Assembly: GCA_013044425.1 (NCBI GenBank)
Contig: JABEUK010000108.1
Location: 1-6,687 of the forward strand
Reading direction: 5' to 3'
Length of the DNA stretch: 6,687 nucleotides
DNA from: Thermoplasmata archaeon
Lineage (GTDB): Archaea; Thermoplasmatota; Thermoplasmata; Lutacidiplasmatales; UBA184
In this document: one piece after another, positions 1 through 6,356 of the stretch
How positions within the stretch are numbered: the first letter of the stretch is position 1
Layout: every line of letters begins with the position of its first letter
Notes under the pieces: generated by a model
What the model was told of the DNA's origin: nothing
What the model saw: the letters and a program-made list of their open reading frames with translations, nothing else
Databases searched by the model: none
Position numbers and translations under genes: made by a program

Positions 1-1912
1 GAAGTACCTCACGCTCCTCGGCGTCACGGGTAGCGGCAAGACGTTCACGATGGCCCACGCGGTCGCGCGCCTGCAGCGGCCGACCCTGGTGATCAGCCCG
101 AACAAGACCCTCGCGGCGCAGTTGGTCAGCGAGTTCCGGGCCCTCTTCCCGCACAACGCGGTGGAGTACTTCGTCAGCTACTACGACTACTACCAGCCCG
201 AGGCCTACGTTCCCCAGATCGACCTGTTCGTCGAGAAGGACGCGTCGATCAACGAGGAGATCGACCGGTTGCGACACCGGGCGACCCAGGCGCTCCTGAC
301 CCGCCGGGATGTCCTGATCGTGGCGTCCGTCAGCTGCATCTACGGATTGGGTTCACCAGAGGACTACCGCGCCTCGGTGGTCGATCTGACCGTCGGGCAG
401 GAGATCGGACGGCAGGACCTCTTCGAGCACCTCGTGCGGATGAAGTATGCCCGCAACGACTACGAGCTCAAGCGCGGGCGCTTCCGCGTGCGGGGCGGTA
501 TGATCGACGTGATGGGTGCCGGCGAGACCATCCATCGGATATCGCTCGAGGGTCGCACGATCGGCTCGATCGCCGAGCTCGATCCCGTGACCCAGGAAGA
601 GGTCCGGGAGATCTCGAACCTCGCGATCTTCCCCGCCACGCACTTCATGACGGTCGACGAGCGCCTCCGGAGCATCCTCGAGGAGATCAACATCGAGAAG
701 GACGCCCGGGTACAGGAGTTCGTGCGCGCCGAGAAGATCGTGGAGGCGCAGCGCCTGAAAGGACGGACGGACTACGATCTCGAGATGATCCGGGAGACCG
801 GCTACTGCTCCGGGGTCGAGAACTACTCGCGGTACTTCTCCGGTCGGAAAGCGGGCGACCCGCCGTACACCCTGCTCGACTTCTTTCCCGAGGATTTCCT
901 CGTGTTCATGGACGAGTCCCATGTCTCCGTCCCCCAGCTGCAAGGGATGTACAAGGGAGACCGGAGCCGCAAGGACAACCTCGTGGAGTTCGGATGGAGG
1001 CTTCCTTCCTGCCGGGACAATCGGCCGCTGAAGTTCCCGGAGTTCCTGACCCACGTACCGCAGCTCGTCTTCGTCTCCGCCACCCCGGGCCCGTTCGAAC
1101 GGAAGGCCTCGAGCGGCCTCGTCGAGCAGATCATCCGGCCGACGGGCCTCGTCGACCCCCCCATCGAGGTCCGCCCCATCGAGGGCCATATCGCCGATCT
1201 CGTGCGCGAGCTCGAGTCCACGGTCGCGCGCGGCGATCGCGCGCTCGTCACCACGCTGACCAAGGCGACCTCCGAGGAGCTCGCGAGCTACCTCGCGAAC
1301 CGCGGAATGAAGGTCCGCTATCTGCACTCGGAGATCGAGACGCTCAAGCGCATCGAGATCCTGCGCGACCTGCGCCTGGGACGGTTCGACGTGCTGGTCG
1401 GGATCAACCTCCTACGGGAGGGTCTCGATCTTCCCGAGGTCAGCTTCGTCGCGATCCTGGACGCGGACAAGGAAGGGTACCTCCGGAGCGAGACCTCGCT
1501 CATCCAGACGGCCGGACGCGCGAGCCGCAACGTCGACGGTCGTGTGGTCCTCTACGCCGATCGAGTGACGGGCTCGATGGCACGCGCGATCTCCGAGATG
1601 AAACGCCGCAGGGAGGCCCAGGTCGCCTACAACCGCGAACACGGCATCGTGCCCGAGTCGATCCGTAAAGAGGTCCGCGCGCTCCTCGCCTCGGACGAGG
1701 GAACTCCGTCCGGGGAGCTGTCGGTCTCGGGCCTCGGCAAGAAGTGGAAGGAACAACTGCCGCTCCTGCTGGCGAACTTGGAGGAGGAGATGCGTCTCTC
1801 CGCGGAGCGGCTCGACTTCGAGGAGGCCGCGCGCATCCGGGACCGCCTGCGAACCCTCCAGCGCGAGGCGCGCGACCCGAAGCGGCGCGCCTCCCGCGCT
1901 TCCCCCAAATAA
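1..1912 (+). CDS. uvrB: UvrABC excinuclease subunit B, 5'-truncated by the window edge
   Basis: UvrB receives damaged DNA from UvrA, verifies the lesion with its helicase fold and beta-hairpin, and recruits UvrC for dual incision in nucleotide excision repair. The frame is open from base 2 and begins inside the Walker A region (GVTGSGKTF, nt 20-46), so the ATG at 50 is internal. In known UvrBs this lysine is near residue 45, so about 30 residues are missing. About 636 residues are visible; the family is usually 650-690. Signatures in order: the damage-binding beta-hairpin YYDYYQPEAYVP (about nt 179-214), the Walker B/DEAD-like DESH (911-922), SATPG (1076-1090), motif V VGINLLREGLDLPEV and motif VI QTAGRASRN (about 1397-1531), and a C-terminal UVR motif for UvrC contact (about 1780-1860, DFEEAARIRDRL). 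The stop is TAA at 1910. Motif VI reads QTAGRASRN where bacterial proteins usually have QTIGRAARN, a mild variation. Archaeal uvrABC is generally regarded as acquired from bacteria. No uvrA or uvrC is visible here. Confidence 0.97.
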   Translation, partial: KYLTLLGVTGSGKTFTMAHAVARLQRPTLVISPNKTLAAQLVSEFRALFPHNAVEYFVSYYDYYQPEAYVPQIDLFVEKDASINEEIDRLRHRATQALLTRRDVLIVASVSCIYGLGSPEDYRASVVDLTVGQEIGRQDLFEHLVRMKYARNDYELKRGRFRVRGGMIDVMGAGETIHRISLEGRTIGSIAELDPVTQEEVREISNLAIFPATHFMTVDERLRSILEEINIEKDARVQEFVRAEKIVEAQRLKGRTDYDLEMIRETGYCSGVENYSRYFSGRKAGDPPYTLLDFFPEDFLVFMDESHVSVPQLQGMYKGDRSRKDNLVEFGWRLPSCRDNRPLKFPEFLTHVPQLVFVSATPGPFERKASSGLVEQIIRPTGLVDPPIEVRPIEGHIADLVRELESTVARGDRALVTTLTKATSEELASYLANRGMKVRYLHSEIETLKRIEILRDLRLGRFDVLVGINLLREGLDLPEVSFVAILDADKEGYLRSETSLIQTAGRASRNVDGRVVLYADRVTGSMARAISEMKRRREAQVAYNREHGIVPESIRKEVRALLASDEGTPSGELSVSGLGKKWKEQLPLLLANLEEEMRLSAERLDFEEAARIRDRLRTLQREARDPKRRASRASPK

Positions 1913-1931
1913 ACCCAGTTTGCCGCGGGGG

Positions 1932-1946
1932 GAAAGAGTGTTTTAG
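1932..1946 (+). promoter_or_regulatory. TATA-like promoter for the winged-helix regulator
   Basis: A purine-rich GAAAGAG (possible BRE) is followed by TTTTA at 1941-1945, an AT-rich island in a very GC-rich 54 bp gap between uvrB and the next gene. Its centre lies about 24-25 bp upstream of the ATG at 1967, the usual archaeal TATA-to-TSS distance, so a leaderless transcript starting at or near that ATG is plausible. The call rests on composition and spacing only. Confidence 0.4.
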
Positions 1947-1966
1947 GGCCGCAGGCTCGCCTTCCC

Positions 1967-2809
1967 ATGGCGACGACGCCCGGCGAACCTCGGGCCGGTG
2001 GACTCGCCGGCCTGCGTCGAGGCGGCTCGATGACCGAGCTGTTGTTCCTGTACGAGTGTGAAACACTGCACCCGAGCCAATTGCGGCCGGTCGCCGAGCG
2101 CCTGGGCTTGACGGTCCAAGCCGCGTCCCACACCTATCGCCAGCTCGCGCGACGCGGACTGGTCGCGCTGCGCGACGGGCGCTACCGACCGACCTTCGAG
2201 GGAGTCGCGTGGCTCCACGAGACCCTCGGGCGGCTCGAGGACGATGTGCGCCGGAGGCTGGCGCACCTCCACGTGATCCGCTCGACTCGCGCCGTGGCGC
2301 TGTCCGACCTGCGGAGGAACGATCCCGTATCGCTCGAGATACGGGACGGGCTCCTCTCCGCCCGCCCCGGCTCCTCCGGGACTTCGCGGGGCCGCGTCGC
2401 GCGCGGAGGCGCAAAAGGGAGGATCGTCGAGGTCGCCGACCTGGAAGGGATCGTCACCCTCGAGCCGTCGACCGTATCGATCCGCACGTTGTCGGAGTCG
2501 GATCTCGCGGATCCCCACCTCGCCGATCGCCTACGCGCCCTCGTAGGAGCCGAGGGAGAGTACCTCGCCGCCGAAGGTCTCGAGCCGTTCGATGCGTTGC
2601 GCCGAGCGACCCCGCACCGCATCCACCGATTCGCGGTGGGGGCGGCGGCGCGGGAGGCGGCCCGGCTGGGCGTCCCGGGCACGATCGTGGTCATGGATCG
2701 GGACCTGCCTCGGCTCCTGGCCGAGTTCTCCGGACCGGATCCCCCTCCACTCGATGTCCTGCCCCTGCCGAAAGGGGCACGCCCATCACGGGGACGGCGA
2801 CGGGCCTGA
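1967..2809 (+). CDS. Predicted archaeal winged-helix transcriptional regulator with conserved C-terminal domain
   Basis: This is probably a DNA-binding regulator acting in the cytoplasm. After a 21-residue low-complexity leader there is a MarR-like winged helix (about residues 22-95): helix LLFLYECETL, recognition region LGLTVQAASHTYRQLARRGLV, then a wing DGRYRPTFEGVAWL. The rest (about 110-260) resembles the conserved domain of a euryarchaeal regulator family, which I recall as DUF7839-like: an IRDGLLSA segment, a G-rich strand with VADLEGIVTLEP, AAEGLEPFDALRRA, and a strand ending in IVVMDRDLPRLL. The ligand and target genes are unknown. The start is uncertain. ATG 1967 suits a leaderless mRNA from the TATA-like element at 1941. 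ATG 2030 has a GAGG at 2019-2022 and places the start right at the helix, giving 259 instead of 280 residues. It follows uvrB on the same strand but has its own candidate promoter. Its 3' end overlaps the convergent ATPase gene by 24 bp, so a role in controlling the importer is possible but unproven. Confidence 0.78.
   Translation: MATTPGEPRAGGLAGLRRGGSMTELLFLYECETLHPSQLRPVAERLGLTVQAASHTYRQLARRGLVALRDGRYRPTFEGVAWLHETLGRLEDDVRRRLAHLHVIRSTRAVALSDLRRNDPVSLEIRDGLLSARPGSSGTSRGRVARGGAKGRIVEVADLEGIVTLEPSTVSIRTLSESDLADPHLADRLRALVGAEGEYLAAEGLEPFDALRRATPHRIHRFAVGAAAREAARLGVPGTIVVMDRDLPRLLAEFSGPDPPPLDVLPLPKGARPSRGRRRA
2019..2022 (+). promoter_or_regulatory. Possible Shine-Dalgarno supporting the alternative start at 2030
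   Basis: GAGG sits 7 nt before the ATG at 2030, the alternative and possibly true start of the winged-helix regulator. It is a four-base match to the archaeal anti-SD in GC-rich sequence, so it is weak evidence on its own. Confidence 0.3.
2323..2346. repeat. Perfect 9 bp inverted repeat inside the regulator gene
   Basis: TCCCGTATC (2323-2331) and GATACGGGA (2338-2346) are exact reverse complements separated by 6 nt. The repeat lies in the coding region of the winged-helix regulator, just after its DNA-binding domain. It could be an mRNA hairpin, an internal operator, or chance in GC-rich DNA. Confidence 0.85.
2761..2778. repeat. Short GC hairpin next to the convergent gene ends
   Basis: GCCCCT (2761-2766) pairs perfectly with AGGGGC (2773-2778) around a 6 nt loop. 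It lies 8 bp beyond the stop of the minus-strand ATPase gene and inside the last codons of the plus-strand regulator. No T-run follows on either strand, so I do not call it a terminator, though it could stabilise the 3' end of the importer mRNA. Confidence 0.6.
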
Positions 2810-4093
2810 GGCCAGCGCGCGGAGCCCTCGAAGGAGCTCCTCCGGGCCTGCCACTTCGCGCGCCCCCGCGGCCCGCACGCGCTCGTAGATGCGGCTCGCC
2901 TGTCCTCCCGTGAAATCTCGCTCGGCGATGGGGGGAGCGCGCACGAGGAAGGTCGGGGTCCGCGCCGCGAACGGGATCAGATCTTCCAAGTTCGCGAGGT
3001 TCGATGGCCCCACCGCGAACGGTGCGACCACGATCACCCTGGCCGCTTCGAGCAGCGCCCGGTGCCGGCCGCGCACCTCCGGTCCGAGGGGTGCGAACGG
3101 CGCTTCGATGGGAGCCGCCACGAGCAGCGTTTCGGCGACCTCGGCATCGGAGTCGAGGAGATGAAGCGCCCCGACGCTCAGGGAGTAGCCCTCGTCCGCG
3201 AGGGCCCGAAGGTACGGGGCCGCCGCGCCGCCTCCGCCTACCACGTGCACCGGCCCGAAGCTCGTTCCCGGGCCGAGAGCCTGGACGGCGAGGGCCAAGC
3301 GGTGCGGGATGAGGTACGGCATGCCCGTGCGCGGCTCCCGTCGGAGGTCGGCGACGACTCCCCACACCCGAACGAGGAGCTCCTCGGAGAGGACCTCCAG
3401 GGGGGGTCCGTCGGCGACGGCCCGTCCTCGGGAGAGCACGACGATGCGATCGGCGAACCGCGCGGCGAGATTGAGATCGTGGAGGGCTGCGACTACGGTG
3501 ACCCCGCGGCGGTGGGAAAGCTCCCGCACCCGAGCGAGGAGGTCGAGCTGGTGACCGATGTCGAGATGCGAGGTGGGCTCGTCCAGCAGGAGGAGCGGAG
3601 TGGTCTGCGCGAGGGCTCGGCCGAGCACCGCCCGTTGCCGCTCCCCCCCACTGATGGAAAGGATCCCGTCGTTCGCGCGGTCGGCCAGACCGACCTGATC
3701 CAGGATCGAGCGAGCGAGCTCGTAGTCCTGCGGGGAGTCGCCCTCGAGCGTGCCGTGCAGGGCATAGCGCCCGTACCTCACGTAGTCGAGGAGACGCACA
3801 TCGTCTCGCGGGCTCTCTTCCTGGGGCAGCCAGGCGACCCGGCGAGCGCGCTCCCGGATGGACAGATCCTCCACCCGATCGCCGAACAGCTCGACGCGGC
3901 CGGTCGTCGGAACAACGAATCCGAGCACCGTCCGCAGGAGGGTGGTCTTCCCTGAGCCGTTCGGACCGGCGAGGGCGACGAACTCCCCCGTGCGCACCGT
4001 GAGTTCGATATCGCGGAGAGCCGGCCGAGCTCCGTAGCTCGCGCTCACGCGCTCGAAGCGCAGGGGGAGAAGCGAGGACCCGACCGCGGTCAA
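2786..4093 (-). CDS. btuD: ABC importer ATP-binding protein with C-terminal extension, probable corrinoid transport
   Basis: This is the cytoplasmic ATPase that powers the adjacent permease. It is 435 residues from the TTG start, against about 250-270 for a plain FecE/BtuD ATPase. Visible motifs: Walker A GPNGSGKTT (43-51), Q-loop Gln91, signature SISGGERQR (146-154), Walker B LLLLDEP (167-173) with D-loop SHLD (175-178), and H-loop His205. Residues about 281-435 form a second domain beginning with a glycine-rich strand (VHVVGGGG) and containing EAPFAPL and VAPFAVGPSNLANLE. Domains of this kind are familiar behind ATPases of archaeal and some bacterial corrinoid importers, which is the main reason I favour B12 over siderophore iron. 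The TTG start at 4093-4091 overlaps the permease TGA by 2 nt (TTGA). No earlier ATG/GTG fits, and the next candidate (GTG, residue 16) would cut the first beta-strand. The product is third in the operon. The substrate is inferred, not shown. Confidence 0.9.
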   Translation of the reverse strand: MTAVGSSLLPLRFERVSASYGARPALRDIELTVRTGEFVALAGPNGSGKTTLLRTVLGFVVPTTGRVELFGDRVEDLSIRERARRVAWLPQEESPRDDVRLLDYVRYGRYALHGTLEGDSPQDYELARSILDQVGLADRANDGILSISGGERQRAVLGRALAQTTPLLLLDEPTSHLDIGHQLDLLARVRELSHRRGVTVVAALHDLNLAARFADRIVVLSRGRAVADGPPLEVLSEELLVRVWGVVADLRREPRTGMPYLIPHRLALAVQALGPGTSFGPVHVVGGGGAAAPYLRALADEGYSLSVGALHLLDSDAEVAETLLVAAPIEAPFAPLGPEVRGRHRALLEAARVIVVAPFAVGPSNLANLEDLIPFAARTPTFLVRAPPIAERDFTGGQASRIYERVRAAGAREVAGPEELLRGLRALASGPSPSP

Positions 4094-5193
4094 AGCCCTC
4101 CCATCGTGGTCGTGGGGCGTCGACGGAAGAGGAGATAGATGAAGAACGGAGCCCCAAAGAAGGCCGTAAAGATTCCGATCGGCAGGACGGAGCTCGAATA
4201 GATTAGCAGCGAGGTATCGCGGGCCCCGAGCAAGAACACCGCGCCGACGAGCGCAGATCCCGGTAGGACGATTCGATAATCGGTCCCGGCGATGCGGCGG
4301 ACCACGTGCGGGGACACGAGGCCCACGAAGCCAATGATCCCCGTGAATGCGACCGCTACCCCCGTGGTCAACGAGGCGAGTAAGATCATCCAAACACGGA
4401 CCCGCCGCACGTCCACACCGGCGCTCCGGGCGACATCTCCTCCGAGCTGCATCAGATTGAGCTCCCGACCGAACAGGGAGAGGAGGGTCCCGGTGACGAG
4501 CAGCACTCCCATCGCGATCCCGTCGACCGTCCACGACGCGTTCCCGAGGCCCCCGAGGAGCCAGAACGCGACCTGCTCGCTGCCAATGGGGTTGTACAGC
4601 AGTAGCAGGGCGAGGACCGCCGAGAGCAGGCTCGAGAGCGCGACCCCGGTGAGCAACAGGGTCTCGACCGAGCCGTACCGGCTCAGAGCGACTCCGAGGA
4701 TGACGAGCCCCGTCGCGATCGCGCCGATAAAGGCGAACAACGGGAGGAACAGGTCGGCCTGGAGCTGGCCGATGTGAAAATCGAAGACGATCGCGGCGCC
4801 GATGGTTCCTCCGCTCGATATCCCGAGCAGGAACGGGTCGGCGAGCGGGTTGCGGAAGACGCCCTGCAACGTGGCTCCCGAAATGCCGAGGGCGGCTCCG
4901 GCGATCGTCGCGAGCCCGATCTCGGGGATCCGTTCCTGCCAGATGATCTCGGCGTAGGCGGTGCACAGGTTCGGGGATGCCGAAGTTCCGACGCACCCAT
5001 TGGGCAATTCCAGCAGGATTCGAAGGACCGTGAGGGGTGGGATGAAAACGGTACCGAGGAGTGGGGAGAGGACGATGACGATCGCGACGATCCCCAGGAT
5101 GGCCAGCAGGAGGTAGAGTGACCGCGCCCGGCCTTCCTCCCTACCGGGGGAGCCAACCGGAGGCACCGGAGCGTGGTCGCTCGATCCGTTCAC
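4090..5193 (-). CDS. btuC: FecCD/BtuC-type ABC importer permease, probable corrinoid transport
   Basis: This is the membrane channel subunit; it would dimerise and dock the binding protein outside and the ATPase inside. At 367 residues it is slightly longer than E. coli BtuC (326), mainly from a 25-residue hydrophilic N-terminus. I see about nine to ten hydrophobic segments, the first at about 26-51. Family hallmarks are SGATLQGVFRNPLADPFLLGISSG after the second segment, GFVGLVSPHVVRRIAG before the coupling region, and LPIGIFTAFFGAPFFIYLLFR at the C-terminus. The usual ADxxAR...ELPxG stretch is replaced by GARDTSLLIYSSSVLPIG, losing the acidic residue before LP. An extracytoplasmic loop between the first two segments carries Cys67 and Cys77, possibly a disulfide. 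The start is GTG, 4 bp after the binding-protein stop, with no clear Shine-Dalgarno, so translation is likely coupled. FecCD permeases also carry haem and siderophores, so the substrate rests on the ATPase's C-terminal domain. Confidence 0.92.
   Translation of the reverse strand: MNGSSDHAPVPPVGSPGREEGRARSLYLLLAILGIVAIVIVLSPLLGTVFIPPLTVLRILLELPNGCVGTSASPNLCTAYAEIIWQERIPEIGLATIAGAALGISGATLQGVFRNPLADPFLLGISSGGTIGAAIVFDFHIGQLQADLFLPLFAFIGAIATGLVILGVALSRYGSVETLLLTGVALSSLLSAVLALLLLYNPIGSEQVAFWLLGGLGNASWTVDGIAMGVLLVTGTLLSLFGRELNLMQLGGDVARSAGVDVRRVRVWMILLASLTTGVAVAFTGIIGFVGLVSPHVVRRIAGTDYRIVLPGSALVGAVFLLGARDTSLLIYSSSVLPIGIFTAFFGAPFFIYLLFRRRPTTTMGGL
4096..4102 (-). promoter_or_regulatory. Shine-Dalgarno deciding the TTG start of the ATPase gene
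   Basis: GGGAGGG on the minus strand lies inside the last permease codons, immediately before the TTG at 4093. The GGAGG core leaves only about 3 nt to the start, shorter than usual, but together with the TTGA stop/start overlap it supports coupled translation from this unusual start codon. Confidence 0.5.
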
Positions 5194-5197
5194 GGAC

Positions 5198-6238
5198 TTA
5201 CGGTGGGACAGTCGGATAGAAGAACGCGAAGAGCGCGGGCAGCCCCGCGAGGATCATGGTCGGGTCGGCTTCGGTCATCCAGTTCGACTTCATTCCCAGC
5301 GTGTTGCCGGTCTGCACGGAGGTGAGCTGGCTCCAGAACGGTGCGGTGGCATAGTAGCTCTCGTTGAGCCCGAACCCGGTCCCGTAGACGAGGAAGTGGG
5401 GATTCGCGACGAGCACCTGTTCTCCGGAAAGTTCGGGGTAGGGCAGCGTGGCGTTCGCCGAGATGCTGCTTCCCCCCGCGACCTCGATCAACGACTGGCC
5501 GAAGGTACCGGGTCCATACGTCCAGTACCCGTTCGAGTCGACGTAGTAGGTGAGGAGGACCGTGGGGAAGCCGGTAAAGTTCGCTCCGTGGGTGATGGCA
5601 CTGACGGCCGAAGTGATGTTGTACAGTACGGTCCCGATCTGGGCGTTCAGCGTGTTGGCGGCCGATTCGACGCCGAAGATCTGACCGAGCAGCGAGACAT
5701 CGACCTGGATCCCCCCCAAGGTCGATGGCTGGAGCATGAAGACGGGAATGTGAAAGGTGGTGGCGATCTTCTCCAGGGCCGCGATCGGTGCGATCGTGGC
5801 CGCGAGCACGAGCTGAGGAGTGTCGTTCAACAGGGTCTCGAAGTTGAAGGTCGGCCCGGTCTGAACGCACATCGAGGAGGAGAGGTTCCACTGCGCGATC
5901 TGACCGGGGGAGTAGTCCGATGAGAGGCCCCCGAAGCTCGGGGCGTAGCAATCGACCCCGACGACGTGGGAACGCAGGCCGAGCCGATAGACCGAGTCCA
6001 TGATGCTCGGCCCGAGGACCACGACCCGAGCCGGGTCGTAGGGCATGGTCACCTTCCGGCCGAGATCGTCCGTGAGCGTGAGATTCCCGTGGGTGGGACC
6101 GTTTCCCGTGGAGGCGTAGTACGCTGCCGTACCGGCGATCCCGACGCCTCCCACGACGAGGAGGGCGACCACGAACCACACGATGGGGATCGACCGGCGT
6201 GGAGGGACCGAGCCAGAGGGCGCGCTATTCAATGGCAT
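5198..6238 (-). CDS. btuF: Membrane-anchored periplasmic-binding-protein-type substrate receptor, probable corrinoid-binding
   Basis: This is the extracytoplasmic receptor that would deliver substrate to the permease. It is 346 residues. A basic stretch (PPRR, 12-15) precedes one hydrophobic segment (about 17-39), with no lipobox cysteine, so it is probably an uncleaved N-terminal anchor with the domain outside the cell. The Peripla_BP_2 (TroA/BtuF-like) fold follows: TLTDDLGRKVTMPYDPARVV at 54-73, then the first lobe with GLRSHVVGVD, a long connecting region, and a second lobe with PTVLLTYYV and a TYGPGTF...LIEVAGG segment typical of the family. At least seven N-X-S/T sequons suggest an N-glycosylated archaeal surface protein. 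Cys97 and Cys124 could form a disulfide. The ATG at 6238 lies about 26 bp from a TATA-like element, consistent with leaderless translation. It is the first gene of the operon. Siderophore or haem binding is not excluded. Confidence 0.88.
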   Translation of the reverse strand: MPLNSAPSGSVPPRRSIPIVWFVVALLVVGGVGIAGTAAYYASTGNGPTHGNLTLTDDLGRKVTMPYDPARVVVLGPSIMDSVYRLGLRSHVVGVDCYAPSFGGLSSDYSPGQIAQWNLSSSMCVQTGPTFNFETLLNDTPQLVLAATIAPIAALEKIATTFHIPVFMLQPSTLGGIQVDVSLLGQIFGVESAANTLNAQIGTVLYNITSAVSAITHGANFTGFPTVLLTYYVDSNGYWTYGPGTFGQSLIEVAGGSSISANATLPYPELSGEQVLVANPHFLVYGTGFGLNESYYATAPFWSQLTSVQTGNTLGMKSNWMTEADPTMILAGLPALFAFFYPTVPP

Positions 6239-6257
6239 TGGATTGGGGACAAATGCT

Positions 6258-6270
6258 CTTTATCATAAGG
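6258..6270 (-). promoter_or_regulatory. TATA-like promoter of the importer operon (leaderless)
   Basis: Read on the minus strand the sequence is CCTTATGATAAAG, an AT-rich block in GC-rich surroundings. Its centre is about 26 bp upstream of the ATG at 6238, which matches the archaeal TATA-to-TSS distance, so transcription should start at or within a few bases of the start codon. No clear BRE is visible. The 118 bp between the operon and the tRNA gene shows no corrinoid riboswitch motif. Confidence 0.55.
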
Positions 6271-6316
6271 GTTGCGCTGACGTCGACCCGTCGCGGGGTG
6301 GGCGCACGTGGCCGAC

Positions 6317-6332
6317 CAACAAAGGATATCTC
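6317..6332 (+). promoter_or_regulatory. Possible tRNA-Trp promoter
   Basis: CAACAAAGGATATCTC contains an A-rich BRE-like part and a GATATC core about 29 bp before the first base of the tRNA, the position expected for an archaeal tRNA promoter with a very short leader. The match to a consensus TATA box is poor. Confidence 0.3.
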
Positions 6333-6356
6333 TTCCCGCCGTCCCGGGCGCTCGGA

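Noticed and set aside
353..1327. Long antisense open frame opposite uvrB
   Set aside because: It lies entirely opposite conserved UvrB motifs and its translation has no recognisable domain. High GC content produces such open frames by chance.
1500..2518. Minus-strand open frames across the uvrB/regulator junction
   Set aside because: Their translations are Arg/Gly/Pro-rich shadow sequence, and they cross two clear plus-strand genes and a promoter-like region.
2761..2778. Intrinsic terminator for the importer operon
   Set aside because: The hairpin is only 6 bp and no T-run follows on the minus strand, which does not fit archaeal T-rich termination.
3062..3955. 297-codon plus-strand open frame opposite the ATPase gene
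   Set aside because: It mirrors the ATPase on the other strand, shows no family resemblance, and has no promoter or ribosome binding site of its own.
4094..4996. Continuation of the ATPase reading frame upstream of 4093 on the minus strand
   Set aside because: The frame stays open through the permease gene, but the translation is low-complexity Arg/Pro-rich and the permease frame carries all the family motifs. The ATPase starts at the TTG overlapping the permease stop.
6239..6356. Corrinoid (B12) riboswitch upstream of the importer
   Set aside because: There are only 118 bp, no B12-box-like motif, and the predicted transcript starts at the ATG. Such riboswitches are also essentially bacterial.
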